64,000 bases of DNA from JAWKVD01 sp041398225 (GCA_041398225.1 JAWKVD010000017.1:1-64000); one strand, 5' to 3'. Counted from the stretch's first letter, positions 8,592 through 17,668 are shown. The notes: generated by a model not told the origin, from the letters alone. Made by a program: numbers and translations.

Positions 8592-9095
8592 GTGACATCT
8601 GGCGAGCGCCTCTATCAGTCTCTTCTTGCCGCGGGGCCCAGGCTGGTCGCCGGGCTTCCCGACGGCATGCTGGCCGAGACCATCGGGCTGTGCGCCGCGT
8701 CCGATCAGATGACCTATGTCGATTGCGCGCGGGAGGAAGAGTGCATCGGGGTGGCCTGCGGCGCCGCGATGGCGGGCGAGCGCGCCGCGGTGATGGTGCA
8801 GAACGCCGGCCTGCTGAATGCGCTGGGCGCCTACGCCACGATGGCGATCCGCTACCAGCTGCCGATCGTGGTGATCGTGACCAATCGCGGCGTCCTGGCC
8901 GATCCCAACGGATACGACATCGAGAAGCGCGACGCGTTCGAGGCTTCCGTGGCGTCGCTGGCGACGGTTTTCAGATTTCCCTTCGAGACTTTTCCGGAGG
9001 ATGTGATCCCGGCCGCGTTCAAGTGGGCCGAGGCGGCGCGGCGTCCGGTGGTGATCGCGTTCGAGAAGTCCCTGGGGGCGCCGGTGAGCCAATGA
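8592..9095 (+). CDS. ThDP-dependent enzyme, Pyr-domain subunit (ComD-like)
   Basis: This 167-residue protein has the fold of the pyrimidine-binding half of thiamine-diphosphate enzymes, like the alpha subunit of sulfopyruvate decarboxylase. The segment CAREEECIGVACGAAMAGE carries the glutamate expected to contact the ThDP aminopyrimidine, followed by MVQNAGLLNALGAY. The start is GTG at 8592 after GGGAG. The next gene supplies the diphosphate-binding half and overlaps by four bases, so the two almost certainly form one heteromeric decarboxylase. The 2-oxoacid substrate is unknown; no coenzyme M or phosphonate genes lie nearby. Confidence 0.82.
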   Translation: MTSGERLYQSLLAAGPRLVAGLPDGMLAETIGLCAASDQMTYVDCAREEECIGVACGAAMAGERAAVMVQNAGLLNALGAYATMAIRYQLPIVVIVTNRGVLADPNGYDIEKRDAFEASVASLATVFRFPFETFPEDVIPAAFKWAEAARRPVVIAFEKSLGAPVSQ

Positions 9096-9667
9096 GCGGA
9101 ACCGCGAGCAACCTGCCGAGCCAGAAAGATGCGATCGCGCGCGCGATCGAGCTTTACGCCGACACGCGTCCGCTGGCCGTGGCGGACATCGGCTCGCAGT
9201 CGGGCTGGCTGAAAGCCGCCTCGCATGACGCGCGCAATCTCTACGTGTCAGGTCCGATGGGCTTGTCGACGTCCATCGCGCTGGGGCTTGCGGTGGCGCG
9301 CCCGCGCCAGCAGGTGCTGGCGATCATCGGCGACGGATCAATGGCGATGAACTTCTCCTCGCTGCTGACGATCGCGTCGGTGCGGCCGGGCAATCTCGCC
9401 GTGCTGGTTCTCGCCAACAATGTCTATGAGTTCACCGCTTCGGTTCCGGTTCCCACCCGCGATCTCGACTGGCGGACGATCGGCGCGTCGATCTTCGGGG
9501 AGGCCAACAGCTACCGGCTGGATGACCTTACGCCGGAGATCTGGGCCAAGGCCGAAAAGCCCGCCTTCGTCGCCGCGCCGATCGCCGGATCGACCAGCAA
9601 ACCGCCGCCGCTCGGCATGAGCCCGGCGCAGATCCGGGCGGAGTTCCTGAAGGCGGTCGCGGATTGA
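9092..9667 (+). CDS. ThDP-dependent enzyme, PP-domain subunit (ComE-like)
   Basis: This 191-residue partner carries the diphosphate-binding domain. The signature starts GDGSMAMNF and ends at LVLANN about 30 residues on, the usual GDG-to-NN spacing that coordinates Mg2+ and ThDP. The SGPMGLSTSIALGLAVARP segment precedes it, as in ComE and phosphonopyruvate decarboxylases. The ATG overlaps the preceding stop (ATGA). It is seven bases upstream of a flavodoxin-family gene, forming a three-gene operon. Confidence 0.85.
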   Translation: MSGTASNLPSQKDAIARAIELYADTRPLAVADIGSQSGWLKAASHDARNLYVSGPMGLSTSIALGLAVARPRQQVLAIIGDGSMAMNFSSLLTIASVRPGNLAVLVLANNVYEFTASVPVPTRDLDWRTIGASIFGEANSYRLDDLTPEIWAKAEKPAFVAAPIAGSTSKPPPLGMSPAQIRAEFLKAVAD

Positions 9668-9674
9668 GCCTGCC

Positions 9675-10250
9675 ATGACCCGCGTCGCGATCATCTACTA
9701 CACATCGTCCGGCACGATCGCCGAACTGGCCGACGCCGCCGCGGCCGGCGCCGCCGAATTTGGCGAGGCGGGTCTCTGCCGCATTCGCGATCAGGAGATT
9801 GTGGAGGGGCGTTTCCGCAATCCGGACGCTCTAGACATGATCGATGCCGCCGACGGCGTGATCTTCGGCAGCCCGACCTTCATGGGCGGACCGGCGGCGC
9901 AGTTCAAAGCCTTCGCGGACGCCACCAGCGACCGGTGGAGTCGTCGCGCCTGGGCCGGCAAGGTCGCGGGCGGGTTCACCTCGGGTAGCTGCGCCAACGG
10001 CGATCAGTCGCACACGCTCGGCTATTTCTCCGTGCTCGCCGCGCAGCATGGAATGCTGTGGTGCAGTCTCGACCTGCCGGGCGGCATGGACCCCCTGGAG
10101 CGAAACCGGCTCGGCACGCAGATGGGCGTCTCCACGCACCGGGTCGGCCCGGCGGTATCGGACGAGGATTTGCTCACCGCTCGCTATCTGGGGCAGCGCG
10201 TGGCGCGACTGGCCGGACGTGTGAGCGGCTCGCCGCCGGCGAAAGACTAG
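9675..10250 (+). CDS. Flavodoxin family / WrbA-like protein
   Basis: A 191-residue FMN-binding fold: VAIIYYTSSGTIAELADA is the phosphate-binding loop, and GVIFGSPTFMGGPAAQFKAFAD is the flavodoxin/WrbA signature. It is probably an NAD(P)H-quinone oxidoreductase or a redox partner. The gap to the ThDP enzyme genes is only seven bases, so the three are likely cotranscribed. A redox step coupled to that decarboxylase is inference. Confidence 0.85.
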   Translation: MTRVAIIYYTSSGTIAELADAAAAGAAEFGEAGLCRIRDQEIVEGRFRNPDALDMIDAADGVIFGSPTFMGGPAAQFKAFADATSDRWSRRAWAGKVAGGFTSGSCANGDQSHTLGYFSVLAAQHGMLWCSLDLPGGMDPLERNRLGTQMGVSTHRVGPAVSDEDLLTARYLGQRVARLAGRVSGSPPAKD

Positions 10251-10283
10251 CGTCGCGATCGGTGCCGGGTGGCGGAACGCATT

Positions 10284-10308
10284 GCGCCCTCCCGGGAGGG
10301 GAGGGCGC
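10284..10308. terminator. GC-rich hairpin between convergent genes
   Basis: The arms GCGCCCTCCC (10284-10293) and GGGGAGGGCGC (10298-10308) form a strong stem with one bulge. It lies between the convergent flavodoxin and VWA genes. There is no clear T-tract. Confidence 0.45.
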
Positions 10309-10356
10309 ACGGACTGCGGAAGTCTTCTGCGAAAGTCTTTCGCGAAAGCCGCTAGG

Positions 10357-10998
10357 CTAGCGGCGCTTCACCTCGTCTTCTCCGGCTTCTTCGCGGTCTT
10401 CCTTGTCGAACACGACCGGTTCGGCCGATGCGGCGTAGACCCGCGACTTGGAGGCCAGCTTGCGCATGCTGGCGCCCATGCGGCCCGTGGCCATGGCCAT
10501 TTGCTGGCCGGCGCCGACGCCGACGGACGTCGCATCGCCGATATTGTCGAAGTTGGCGCCGAGGAACACGACTTCCCAGCCTTTCGCCTTGACCCGATCG
10601 AGCGCCGCCTTGACGCCGTCGCGCGTGACTTCGCGGCTGGCGTTCTCGGCGCCGTCGGTCATGATCACCAGAACGGCCTTGTCGGGATTGTCGCCTTCGG
10701 CGAGCGCGATCAGCCGGACAATGGCGTCCAGCAGCGGCGTCATACCGCGCGGGAACGCTTCGTTATCCTTGACCGGCTCCCAGTGAAGCGCCGGCTGGCT
10801 GCGGCGGAGGATGTCGAATTTCAGCGTCTCCTGAGCGTCGAACACGGCGAAGGTCACGTGGGCGTCGCCCGCGTAACCGGGGGTGTCGTCTGCGGTCTTG
10901 CTTGCGAGCTCCCTGGCGTAGGCGTTGACGGAAGAAAGCGCCTCGACCCAGAGCGTCTGCATCGAGCCGGAGCGGTCCAACAGAATGTATGCGTGCAT
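10357..10998 (-). CDS. VWA domain-containing protein
   Basis: A 213-residue stand-alone von Willebrand factor A domain. It begins MHAYILLDRSGSMQTLW, which contains the metal-ion-dependent adhesion motif DxSxS near the N-terminus. The threonine and aspartate of the second and third MIDAS loops fit RGMTPLLDAI and VIMTDGAEN. There is no signal peptide, so it is probably cytosolic. The ATG at 10998 has AAGGGG upstream; the longer reading frame to 11208 runs into argG and is not credible. It is divergent from argG. Confidence 0.82.
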   Translation of the reverse strand: MHAYILLDRSGSMQTLWVEALSSVNAYARELASKTADDTPGYAGDAHVTFAVFDAQETLKFDILRRSQPALHWEPVKDNEAFPRGMTPLLDAIVRLIALAEGDNPDKAVLVIMTDGAENASREVTRDGVKAALDRVKAKGWEVVFLGANFDNIGDATSVGVGAGQQMAMATGRMGASMRKLASKSRVYAASAEPVVFDKEDREEAGEDEVKRR

Positions 10999-11185
10999 AC
11001 GTGTCCCCTTGTGGCGCCCCCACGGCCTACCCCTTGGGTTCCGGGGACATGGGAAGAGCCGTCGGCGGTTCCAGCCCCTGACTGCAATTTTTGGCGGCCG
11101 GCCGCGTTTTGTCCGATACTTGCGGGCGCGCGGGGCGGGTCTATAAGCGCGTCCCACGCGCCCGCGCACGTGCCGGAGGATCCCA

Positions 11186-12412
11186 ATGTCTAAGAAGCCC
11201 GCCCCCAAGAAAGTCGTGCTCGCCTATTCGGGCGGTCTGGACACGTCGATCATCCTGAAATGGCTGCAGACCGAGTTCGGCTGCGAAGTCGTGACCTTCA
11301 CGGCGGATCTCGGCCAGGGCGAAAGCGATCTCGAGCCGGCCCGCAAGAAGGCCGAGATGCTGGGCGTGAAGCCCCAGAACATCTTCATCGAGGACGTGCG
11401 CGAGGAGTTCGTCCGGGATTTCGTGTTCCCGATGTTCCGGGCAAACGCGGTTTATGAAGGCGTTTATCTGCTGGGAACCTCGATCGCGCGGCCGCTTATC
11501 TCGAAACGTCTGGTGGAGATCGCGGCCGAGACCGGCGCCGACGCCATCGCTCACGGGGCGACCGGCAAAGGGAACGATCAGGTGCGTTTCGAACTGTCGG
11601 CCTACGCGTTGAACCCCACCATTCAGGTGATCGCGCCCTGGCGCACCTGGGATTTCAAATCCCGGACCGATTTGATCGATTTCGCCGAGAAGCACCAGAT
11701 TCCCGTCGCCAAGGACAAGCGCGGAGAGGCGCCGTTCTCGGTCGACGCCAACCTTCTGCACTCGTCTTCGGAAGGGAAGGTGCTGGAGGACCCGGATGTC
11801 GAGCCGCCGGAATATGTGTTCCAGCGCACGATCTCTCCGATGGACGCGCCCGATCAGGTGACGGAGATCGAGATCGGTTTTGAACGCGGCGACGCGGTGT
11901 CGATCAACGGCGAAAACCTGTCGCCGGCGACCTTGCTGGCCCGGCTCAACGATCTTGGCCGCGACAACGGGATCGGGCGTATCGATCTGGTCGAGAACCG
12001 GTTCGTCGGGATGAAGTCGCGCGGCGTTTACGAAACGCCGGGCGGGACGATCCTGCTGTCGGCGCACCGCGCCATGGAGTCGATCACGCTCGATCGCGGC
12101 GCCGGGCATCTGAAGGACGAGCTGATGCCGCGATACGCGGAGCTGATCTATAACGGCTTCTGGTTCTCGCCCGAGCGGGAGATGCTGCAGGCCGCGATCG
12201 ACAAGAGCCAGGAGAACGTGACCGGCTCGGTGAGGCTGAAACTCTACAAGGGCAATGTGATCGTCGTGGGACGTTCCTCGCCGACATCCCTGTATTCGGC
12301 GGCGCATGTGACGTTCGAGGATGACGCCGGCGCCTACGATCAGCAGGATGCGGAAGGCTTCATCAAGCTTAACGCCCTTCGGCTGCGGCTGCTCGGCCAG
12401 CGTCAGGGCTGA
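11186..12412 (+). CDS. argG: Argininosuccinate synthase
   Basis: This enzyme joins citrulline and aspartate with ATP in arginine synthesis. The 408-residue length is typical. The ATP pyrophosphatase loop SGGLDTS occurs at about residues 15-21, and DAIAHGATGKGNDQVRFE is the family signature. The ATG at 11186 follows GGAGGATCCCA, a strong ribosome-binding site. No other arg genes lie adjacent. Confidence 0.98.
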   Translation: MSKKPAPKKVVLAYSGGLDTSIILKWLQTEFGCEVVTFTADLGQGESDLEPARKKAEMLGVKPQNIFIEDVREEFVRDFVFPMFRANAVYEGVYLLGTSIARPLISKRLVEIAAETGADAIAHGATGKGNDQVRFELSAYALNPTIQVIAPWRTWDFKSRTDLIDFAEKHQIPVAKDKRGEAPFSVDANLLHSSSEGKVLEDPDVEPPEYVFQRTISPMDAPDQVTEIEIGFERGDAVSINGENLSPATLLARLNDLGRDNGIGRIDLVENRFVGMKSRGVYETPGGTILLSAHRAMESITLDRGAGHLKDELMPRYAELIYNGFWFSPEREMLQAAIDKSQENVTGSVRLKLYKGNVIVVGRSSPTSLYSAAHVTFEDDAGAYDQQDAEGFIKLNALRLRLLGQRQG

Positions 12413-12514
12413 CGGCCCCAGCGGCAAGACCGCACGATATGTCCGCCGGGCTTGTTGGCGACCGGCGCGCCGTCTAGGCTAAGCGATCGGCACGGGATAC
12501 GGGGACGGTTGACC

Positions 12515-15028
12515 GTGGAGCCCGCAGTGAAGGCCCCAGAGAACGAAAGCGCCAGGGTGGCGGCGGTTCATTCGCTCCGCTTCCTGACGCGATCGCATGT
12601 TCCGTTTCTCGACGCTGCGGTGACGTTGCTGGCGGATGTCTGCGGCGCGCCGGGCGTGTTCGCCTCTTTGATCGACGAGCGGAAGCAGGTGTTCGTCGCA
12701 TCCATCGGTATGCCGCGGACTGAGTATGATCGCCACGAGACGCTGTGCCAGCACTGTATAGCTACGGGACGGACGCTGGCGGTTCGCGACGCGTCTCGCG
12801 ATCCGCGGTTTCGCGAGAATCCCAACGTCGCCTGCGATGGAGGCGTCAGAAGCTATGCGGCGGCGCCGATCGTGGTCGGCCACGACCTCGCCGTCGGCAC
12901 GATGTGCATCACCAGCCCCGAGCCGAACCTGTTCGACGATCAGGCGGTCGCGCGTCTGGAGACGGTTGCGCAGATGGTGTCGAGCCATATCGAGCGCATG
13001 TACGCGGCGCGGAAGGCCGCGCGGGATGAGCAGACGTCCGAAGCCGGCGAGCCGGCGGCTTTCGAGCAGGCGTTCGGGTCGTTGTCCGAAGGCGTCATCG
13101 TTTTTAGCCGCGCCGGTCGGGTGGTCGCCGGCAACGCCGCCGCAGGCCAGCTTCTGGAATATGGCGAGGACGCCATTCGCGCGATCAGGCCCGAAGCGCC
13201 GAACCGCGTCTATGTCGACGTTGACGGCAATCCGCTTCCGGTCGAGAGCCTTCCGATCAACAGGGTGTTCGAGACCGGAGAAAACGTCTCGAACGTCGTT
13301 TTGGGGTTCAGGACCAGAGCGGGCGTGATGCGCTGGATGTCGTTTTCAGGATCGCCGATCCATGATGACGACGGCCATGTGTCGATGGCGGTGGTCAATC
13401 TTCACGATGTTACCGACGAGATCGAACATGAGCGCACGCTGGAGCGGTCGTTGCGCGCCGCCGCGCTTTACGCCTACGCGCTGAACGTGATCTCCAAAGC
13501 CGTCGCCATTTTCGACGCCGGGCTCAAAATGGTCGACTGCAATGAGGGGTTCACGCGCCTTTGCGGCCGGCGGCGGGAAGACCTTCTCGGCCTCGATTGC
13601 GTCGACACAATGGGCCGCCGCTACAAGCCGGACGGAACGGAATGCCCGACCGAGGAGCTGCCGCTGTACCAGGTGAGGGCCAGCGGCGGCGCGGTCATGC
13701 GCGTGATCATGGGCGTCGACGGACCTGACGGCGAGCTTCGCTGGCAGTCGGTCAGCGCGATCCCGGTGATGAAGCCCGCGGGCGGCATCGACAAGATCGT
13801 TCTGGTGTGTCGCGACGTGACGGTGGAGCAGCATGCGGCCGACCGCCTGAAGGCGTCGCTCGAACTCGAACGGCGCAACAATCAGGCGAAGAACGACTTT
13901 CTGGGCGTGGTGAGCCACGAGCTACGTACGCCGATGAACGCCGTTCTCGGTTCGGCGGAGATGTTGAAGCTGACCGAGCTGGACGCCGACCAGAAGATGA
14001 CGCTGTCGATGCTGGAGAGTTCGGGTCGGCAGATGATGATGCTGCTGGACGATCTGCTCGACGTCGCCGCGCTGGAGGGCGACCGGGTGCGTCTCGATCC
14101 GCGCCCGACCCAGATCGGCGCGCTGATCGATGAAGTTCGCGCGATCTGGACGCGGGCGGCGGAGGAAAAGGGCATTCGGTTCGAGGCCTCGACCTGGGGC
14201 GATCTTTCCTCGCCGCGCATCGTCGACCCCGGGCGCTTGCGCCAGATTCTCGACAACCTCATCTCCAACGCCATCAAGTTCACCGAAGCCGGGTTTGTGC
14301 GGGCGGAGATCGGCGTCGATGAGGACGCAGGACCCGATCGGCTGATCTTGCGGGTCTCCGACACGGGGCAGGGCGTCGCGCTGGAGAATGTCGAGCGCAT
14401 TTTCCAGCCCTTCGAGCAGGGCGACATGTTCAGCCGCCGCAGACATGGCGGCATGGGGCTCGGGCTGCACGTGTCGCGACGGCTCGCGCAGGCGATGGGC
14501 GGGGATATTCAGCTTGAGAGCGAAGTCGGGAAGGGCGCGGTTTTCACCGTGACGCTGGAGGCGCCGTCGCTTCGCGAGGACGTCGGATTGGAGATCGGCG
14601 ATGCGGTTGTCCGCGCCGACAGGCCGATGCGGATTCTCTGCGTCGACGACAATGTGCGGAATCTGGTCGTGCTCAGCGCCATCCTGCGCGCCGCCGGTCA
14701 CCAGGTGGACGAATGCGCATCGGGAACGGAGGCGCTCGGCATGCTGGAGAGTCGGCGCTTCGACGCCGTGCTGCTCGATATGGTGATGCCGACCATTGAC
14801 GGTCTCGACGTGTTCCGGGCGTTGCGCGCGCAGCCGGGACCCAATCGGGATACGCCGGTGATCGCGTGCACGGCCAATGTCATGCCCGATCAGTTGAAGC
14901 GCTATGCCGAGTTCGGCCTGGACCGGGTGGTGCGAAAGCCGCTTCAGTCGTCGGAGCTGCTGGCCACGCTTCAGAGCATCATGTCCGATCGCGCTAAGCC
15001 CGACTCCGACCCCGATCCCGATGCCTGA
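12515..15028 (+). CDS. GAF-PAS-PAS hybrid sensor histidine kinase
   Basis: An 837-residue cytosolic hybrid kinase with no membrane segment. An N-terminal GAF domain spans about 15-150, followed by two PAS domains (about 175-300 and 310-430). The HisKA helix has VSHELRTP with phospho-His468. The HATPase domain shows the N-box DNLISNAIKFTE and G-boxes SDTGQGV and GGMGLGLHVS. A C-terminal receiver has VLLDMVMP with phospho-Asp755. The GTG at 12515 after GGGGAC is the favoured start; a TTG at 12452 is also possible. A receiver-only gene follows, suggesting a phosphorelay. The lack of a sensor membrane domain implies an intracellular signal. Confidence 0.9.
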   Translation: MEPAVKAPENESARVAAVHSLRFLTRSHVPFLDAAVTLLADVCGAPGVFASLIDERKQVFVASIGMPRTEYDRHETLCQHCIATGRTLAVRDASRDPRFRENPNVACDGGVRSYAAAPIVVGHDLAVGTMCITSPEPNLFDDQAVARLETVAQMVSSHIERMYAARKAARDEQTSEAGEPAAFEQAFGSLSEGVIVFSRAGRVVAGNAAAGQLLEYGEDAIRAIRPEAPNRVYVDVDGNPLPVESLPINRVFETGENVSNVVLGFRTRAGVMRWMSFSGSPIHDDDGHVSMAVVNLHDVTDEIEHERTLERSLRAAALYAYALNVISKAVAIFDAGLKMVDCNEGFTRLCGRRREDLLGLDCVDTMGRRYKPDGTECPTEELPLYQVRASGGAVMRVIMGVDGPDGELRWQSVSAIPVMKPAGGIDKIVLVCRDVTVEQHAADRLKASLELERRNNQAKNDFLGVVSHELRTPMNAVLGSAEMLKLTELDADQKMTLSMLESSGRQMMMLLDDLLDVAALEGDRVRLDPRPTQIGALIDEVRAIWTRAAEEKGIRFEASTWGDLSSPRIVDPGRLRQILDNLISNAIKFTEAGFVRAEIGVDEDAGPDRLILRVSDTGQGVALENVERIFQPFEQGDMFSRRRHGGMGLGLHVSRRLAQAMGGDIQLESEVGKGAVFTVTLEAPSLREDVGLEIGDAVVRADRPMRILCVDDNVRNLVVLSAILRAAGHQVDECASGTEALGMLESRRFDAVLLDMVMPTIDGLDVFRALRAQPGPNRDTPVIACTANVMPDQLKRYAEFGLDRVVRKPLQSSELLATLQSIMSDRAKPDSDPDPDA

Positions 15029-15124
15029 GCGCGGTCCGAGTGGACACGGGCGGCGAATCGCAAGAACGTGCTACACGCAAGTTTTTGGGGCGCGCAGCCC
15101 CGAGGAAGCTGGTTGGAGGTTGCG

Positions 15125-15667
15125 GTGGCATTGGGCCATGCCCGACCGCCCTTGTGGACGGCGGAGGCCGGACGATCGACAGGTCCGGAGCCGGATATAT
15201 TCGCCCGCTCTCGCTCGCGCGTTCTGGTAGTCGACGACAATGACCGCCACCTCGACATCATCTGCACGGCGCTCGACGCGGCCGGCTTTCCGGTCGAAGC
15301 CTGTCAGGGCGGCGGCGAGGCGATCCGGCGGTTGGCGCAATGGCGCTACGCCGCGCTGGTCGTCGATCTGATCATGCCCGAAGTGTCGGGCATCGACGTG
15401 ATTGAGCGGTTGCCCGATCTTGCGCAGAACGCCCGCACGCGGGCGATCATCTGCACCGCGAATGTCACGCTGGCGCGCCAGCAGACCGCCAACAACGCCT
15501 GCGTGACGGCCTATGTCGAAAAACCCATCGAGCTGCGAACGTTGATCGGCGCGGTGCGGGCCGCCTGTTCGTTCGGCGATCGCGACCCCGACCGGCCGGG
15601 CGATCGTCGGCGAGATGCGCGTCAGGCGCCGCTCGCCGGATGGGCGCCGCCCGGAGCGATCGTCTGA
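15125..15667 (+). CDS. Single-domain response regulator (receiver only)
   Basis: A 180-residue protein with one receiver domain. VLVVDDND provides the acidic pocket, VVDLIMPEVSG carries the phospho-acceptor (Asp81), ICTAN the conserved Thr and VEKPIE the Lys. No output domain follows; the C-terminal tail of about 30 residues is Arg/Asp/Pro-rich. The GTG at 15125, five bases after GGAGG, was chosen over an upstream GTG at 15068. The CTANV stretch resembles that in the receiver of the adjacent hybrid kinase, so the two may be related by duplication and act together. Confidence 0.82.
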   Translation: MALGHARPPLWTAEAGRSTGPEPDIFARSRSRVLVVDDNDRHLDIICTALDAAGFPVEACQGGGEAIRRLAQWRYAALVVDLIMPEVSGIDVIERLPDLAQNARTRAIICTANVTLARQQTANNACVTAYVEKPIELRTLIGAVRAACSFGDRDPDRPGDRRRDARQAPLAGWAPPGAIV

Positions 15668-15854
15668 GCGCTCCGGGGCGAGTAGGTCAGGGCGCAATCC
15701 GTGCCGATGATTTGTGCATCCGATGCTCCGACCTGCGGGCTTTTGTCCCGCCTGGTGCGCTGGGGGCTGGTCATGCGCCGCAGTCCTGATATTGCACCGC
15801 AGCAGCTGTTCCCGCCCGCCCAAAGGCGGCGATGTTCGATCATTGGAGTTCGCG

Positions 15855-16394
15855 TTGGACCTGAAGAAGATTTCGATCGGTCATTCGGCCCCGGAAGACG
15901 TCAACGTGGTGATCGAGGTTCCGCTCGGCGGGGAGCCGATCAAGTACGAGATCGACAAGGCGTCGGGCGCGATGTTCGTCGACCGCTTTCTCTACACCTC
16001 GATGCGGTACCCCTGTAATTACGGTTTCATTCCGCACACGCTGAGCCTCGACGGCGATCCGATCGACGTGATGTGCGTGGGCAATCGCGCGCTTGTTCCG
16101 GGATCGGTTCTGCGGGTGCGTCCGGTCGGCGTGCTTCTGATGACCGACGACAAGGGTCAGGACGAGAAAATTCTGGCCGTGCCGCACCAGAAGCTCACGC
16201 GCTATTACGACAAGATCAAATCCTACACCGATCTGCCCGACATTCTGGTCGAGCGCATCACGCACTTCTTCCAGCACTACAAGGACCTGGAACCCAACAA
16301 GTGGGTGAAGATCGAAGGTCTGGAAGGCCCGGAGCGCGCACGAGAGCTGATCAGCGAGTCGATCGAGCGCGCCAAGGCGAACCCCGAGGTCTGA
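15855..16394 (+). CDS. ppa: Inorganic pyrophosphatase
   Basis: Family I soluble pyrophosphatase, 179 residues. The active-site signature DGDPIDVM is preceded by NYGFIPHTLS, and substrate-binding KYEIDK lies near the N-terminus. No ATG fits: the protein begins at TTG (15855), six bases after GGAG, giving the usual DLKKISIGH start. A TTG start on a highly expressed enzyme is uncommon. Confidence 0.95.
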   Translation: MDLKKISIGHSAPEDVNVVIEVPLGGEPIKYEIDKASGAMFVDRFLYTSMRYPCNYGFIPHTLSLDGDPIDVMCVGNRALVPGSVLRVRPVGVLLMTDDKGQDEKILAVPHQKLTRYYDKIKSYTDLPDILVERITHFFQHYKDLEPNKWVKIEGLEGPERARELISESIERAKANPEV

Positions 16395-16395
16395 C

Positions 16396-16415
16396 GGCCA
16401 TCCGACGGATGGGCC
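16396..16415. terminator. Hairpin between convergent ppa and small gene
   Basis: GGCCATCC (16396-16403) pairs with GGATGGGCC (16407-16415), with one bulged G, around a GAC loop. It lies immediately after the ppa stop, between convergent genes. There is no T-tract. Confidence 0.35.
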
Positions 16416-16418
16416 GGA

Positions 16419-16724
16419 TCACTCGCTGATCTGACCGCTCTTGACGGGAAGGTCTTGCGGGCGCGCGTCCGGCGCCGGGCCGTCGCGCAATTCCGGTTTG
16501 ACGTCGCACTTGCTGCGCATCGCCGGGTCGGTCTTGTAGTGCTCCAGGCATATCTGCCGTTCCGACAGTTCAGCAGGCGGCTTGTAGGGGTCGGTCGAGC
16601 ACGCGCCCAGGCCGAGCGCCAGAACGCCGCCAGCACAGGCTGCGCAGCGCGCAACGTCCCGTTTGACGGACCCGCTCGAGAGCCAGGTCTGGGTCCAATT
16701 CCGGGGCTGTCCGGGTGCTGACAT
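16419..16724 (-). CDS. Small putative lipoprotein, hypothetical
   Basis: A 101-residue protein of unknown family. A hydrophobic stretch ending LGLGACSTDP resembles a lipobox, but it lies about 45 residues from the start, which is long for a signal peptide, so the call is tentative. The ATG at 16724 follows GGAGG five bases upstream. The C-terminal part has a CLEHYKTDPAMRSKCD pair of cysteines. It lies downstream of the cupin gene on the same strand. Confidence 0.55.
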   Translation of the reverse strand: MSAPGQPRNWTQTWLSSGSVKRDVARCAACAGGVLALGLGACSTDPYKPPAELSERQICLEHYKTDPAMRSKCDVKPELRDGPAPDARPQDLPVKSGQISE

Positions 16725-16761
16725 GTCGACCTCCACTGTCCGACGCCATCGCCGGGTTCGA

Positions 16762-17334
16762 TCAGGACTTTGCCGCCTCGGGCGCGGGCCTGTCTATCAA
16801 CACGGCGAGGAAAAGCGCAGGTCCGCCATGTGCGCGCCAGGCGTGGCTGGTGCCGCGCTGGATCACGATCTGGCCGGGCCGGATCGGCGTTTCGCCGGCG
16901 TCCAGCACAAGGCTGGCCTCGCCCTGCAGGAGACAGATAACGTCCAGCGTTTCGGTTCTGTGCATCGCCGGGTGGATCGATTGGTCGGTCAGGTGATCCT
17001 CCGCTCCGAAATCCGCGAAGCGCTGGCGTGTCGCGGCGTTGATCTGTTCGCGGGGGACGTCCCCGGGAACCGGGTGAACCATGAACCAGCGCACCTTCAC
17101 CTTGCCGCTGTCCGGCGACAGGCGCGCGGAGGAGGGGCCCAGATCCTCGTGCGTTTTGGGGTCGAGCACGCCGGAAACCGCGTCGTGCCAGATGTCGAAC
17201 AGACCGCCGATCTCGAAATCGCCGCTCATTGTCGACGGCGGCCCGTCGACGATCAGCACGGATCGCCCGTCCGCATCGTCCCCGGTGACAAGACGGCGAA
17301 AGATCGCCGGATCGACGCCTGGTGTTGCGGACAT
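16762..17334 (-). CDS. Cupin domain protein
   Basis: A 190-residue protein whose C-terminal half has the cupin pattern. SIHPAMHRTETLDVICLLQGEASLVLD carries metal-ligand His and Glu residues, and GQIVIQRGTSHAWRAHGG carries the second motif. The N-terminal half (IFRRLVTGDDADGRSVLIVDGPP) resembles proteins annotated as cupin-fold regulators or dioxygenase-like proteins. The ATG at 17334 is preceded by GAGGGAGG. The substrate is unknown. Confidence 0.82.
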   Translation of the reverse strand: MSATPGVDPAIFRRLVTGDDADGRSVLIVDGPPSTMSGDFEIGGLFDIWHDAVSGVLDPKTHEDLGPSSARLSPDSGKVKVRWFMVHPVPGDVPREQINAATRQRFADFGAEDHLTDQSIHPAMHRTETLDVICLLQGEASLVLDAGETPIRPGQIVIQRGTSHAWRAHGGPALFLAVLIDRPAPEAAKS

Positions 17335-17408
17335 AATCGCCTCCCTCGTTTTTTGTTGAGGCGAGGATGGCACGCCGGCGTCGTCGCGGCCAGTTTGCGG
17401 GGCCGGGC

Positions 17409-17624
17409 TCACTCGCCGGTCGTCTCGTCGGGATCGTCGCTTCGCTTCGTCTCGCGCATGGCGCGGGAGTTGGCGTCGACCTGGCGCAGGCAGTCCATGC
17501 GCTCGTCGGTGTCGATCACCTCCCGGCATTGCCGTCGCGCTTCGGCGTCGTAGCTCTGCTGGAAGCTGCCGCAGCCGCCTATGCAAAGGGCGCCCGCGAT
17601 GGCGGCGAAAACGAAGGACCTCAT
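17409..17624 (-). CDS. Small lipoprotein, hypothetical
   Basis: A 71-residue protein with a clear lipoprotein signal peptide (MRSFVFAAIAGALCIGGC) and a short charged mature part with two further cysteines (RRQCREVIDTDERMDCL). It lies between the tag and cupin genes on the same strand. No family is recognised. Confidence 0.65.
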   Translation of the reverse strand: MRSFVFAAIAGALCIGGCGSFQQSYDAEARRQCREVIDTDERMDCLRQVDANSRAMRETKRSDDPDETTGE

Positions 17625-17668
17625 TCCGGCTTCTCCCCTTTTATGCGGATGCGCCGTCAGGTTTGCGC

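Noticed and set aside
9092..10250. Phosphonate or coenzyme M biosynthesis cluster around the split ThDP enzyme
   Set aside because: No PEP mutase, sulfolactate or transaminase gene is present nearby, so a specific pathway is not claimed.
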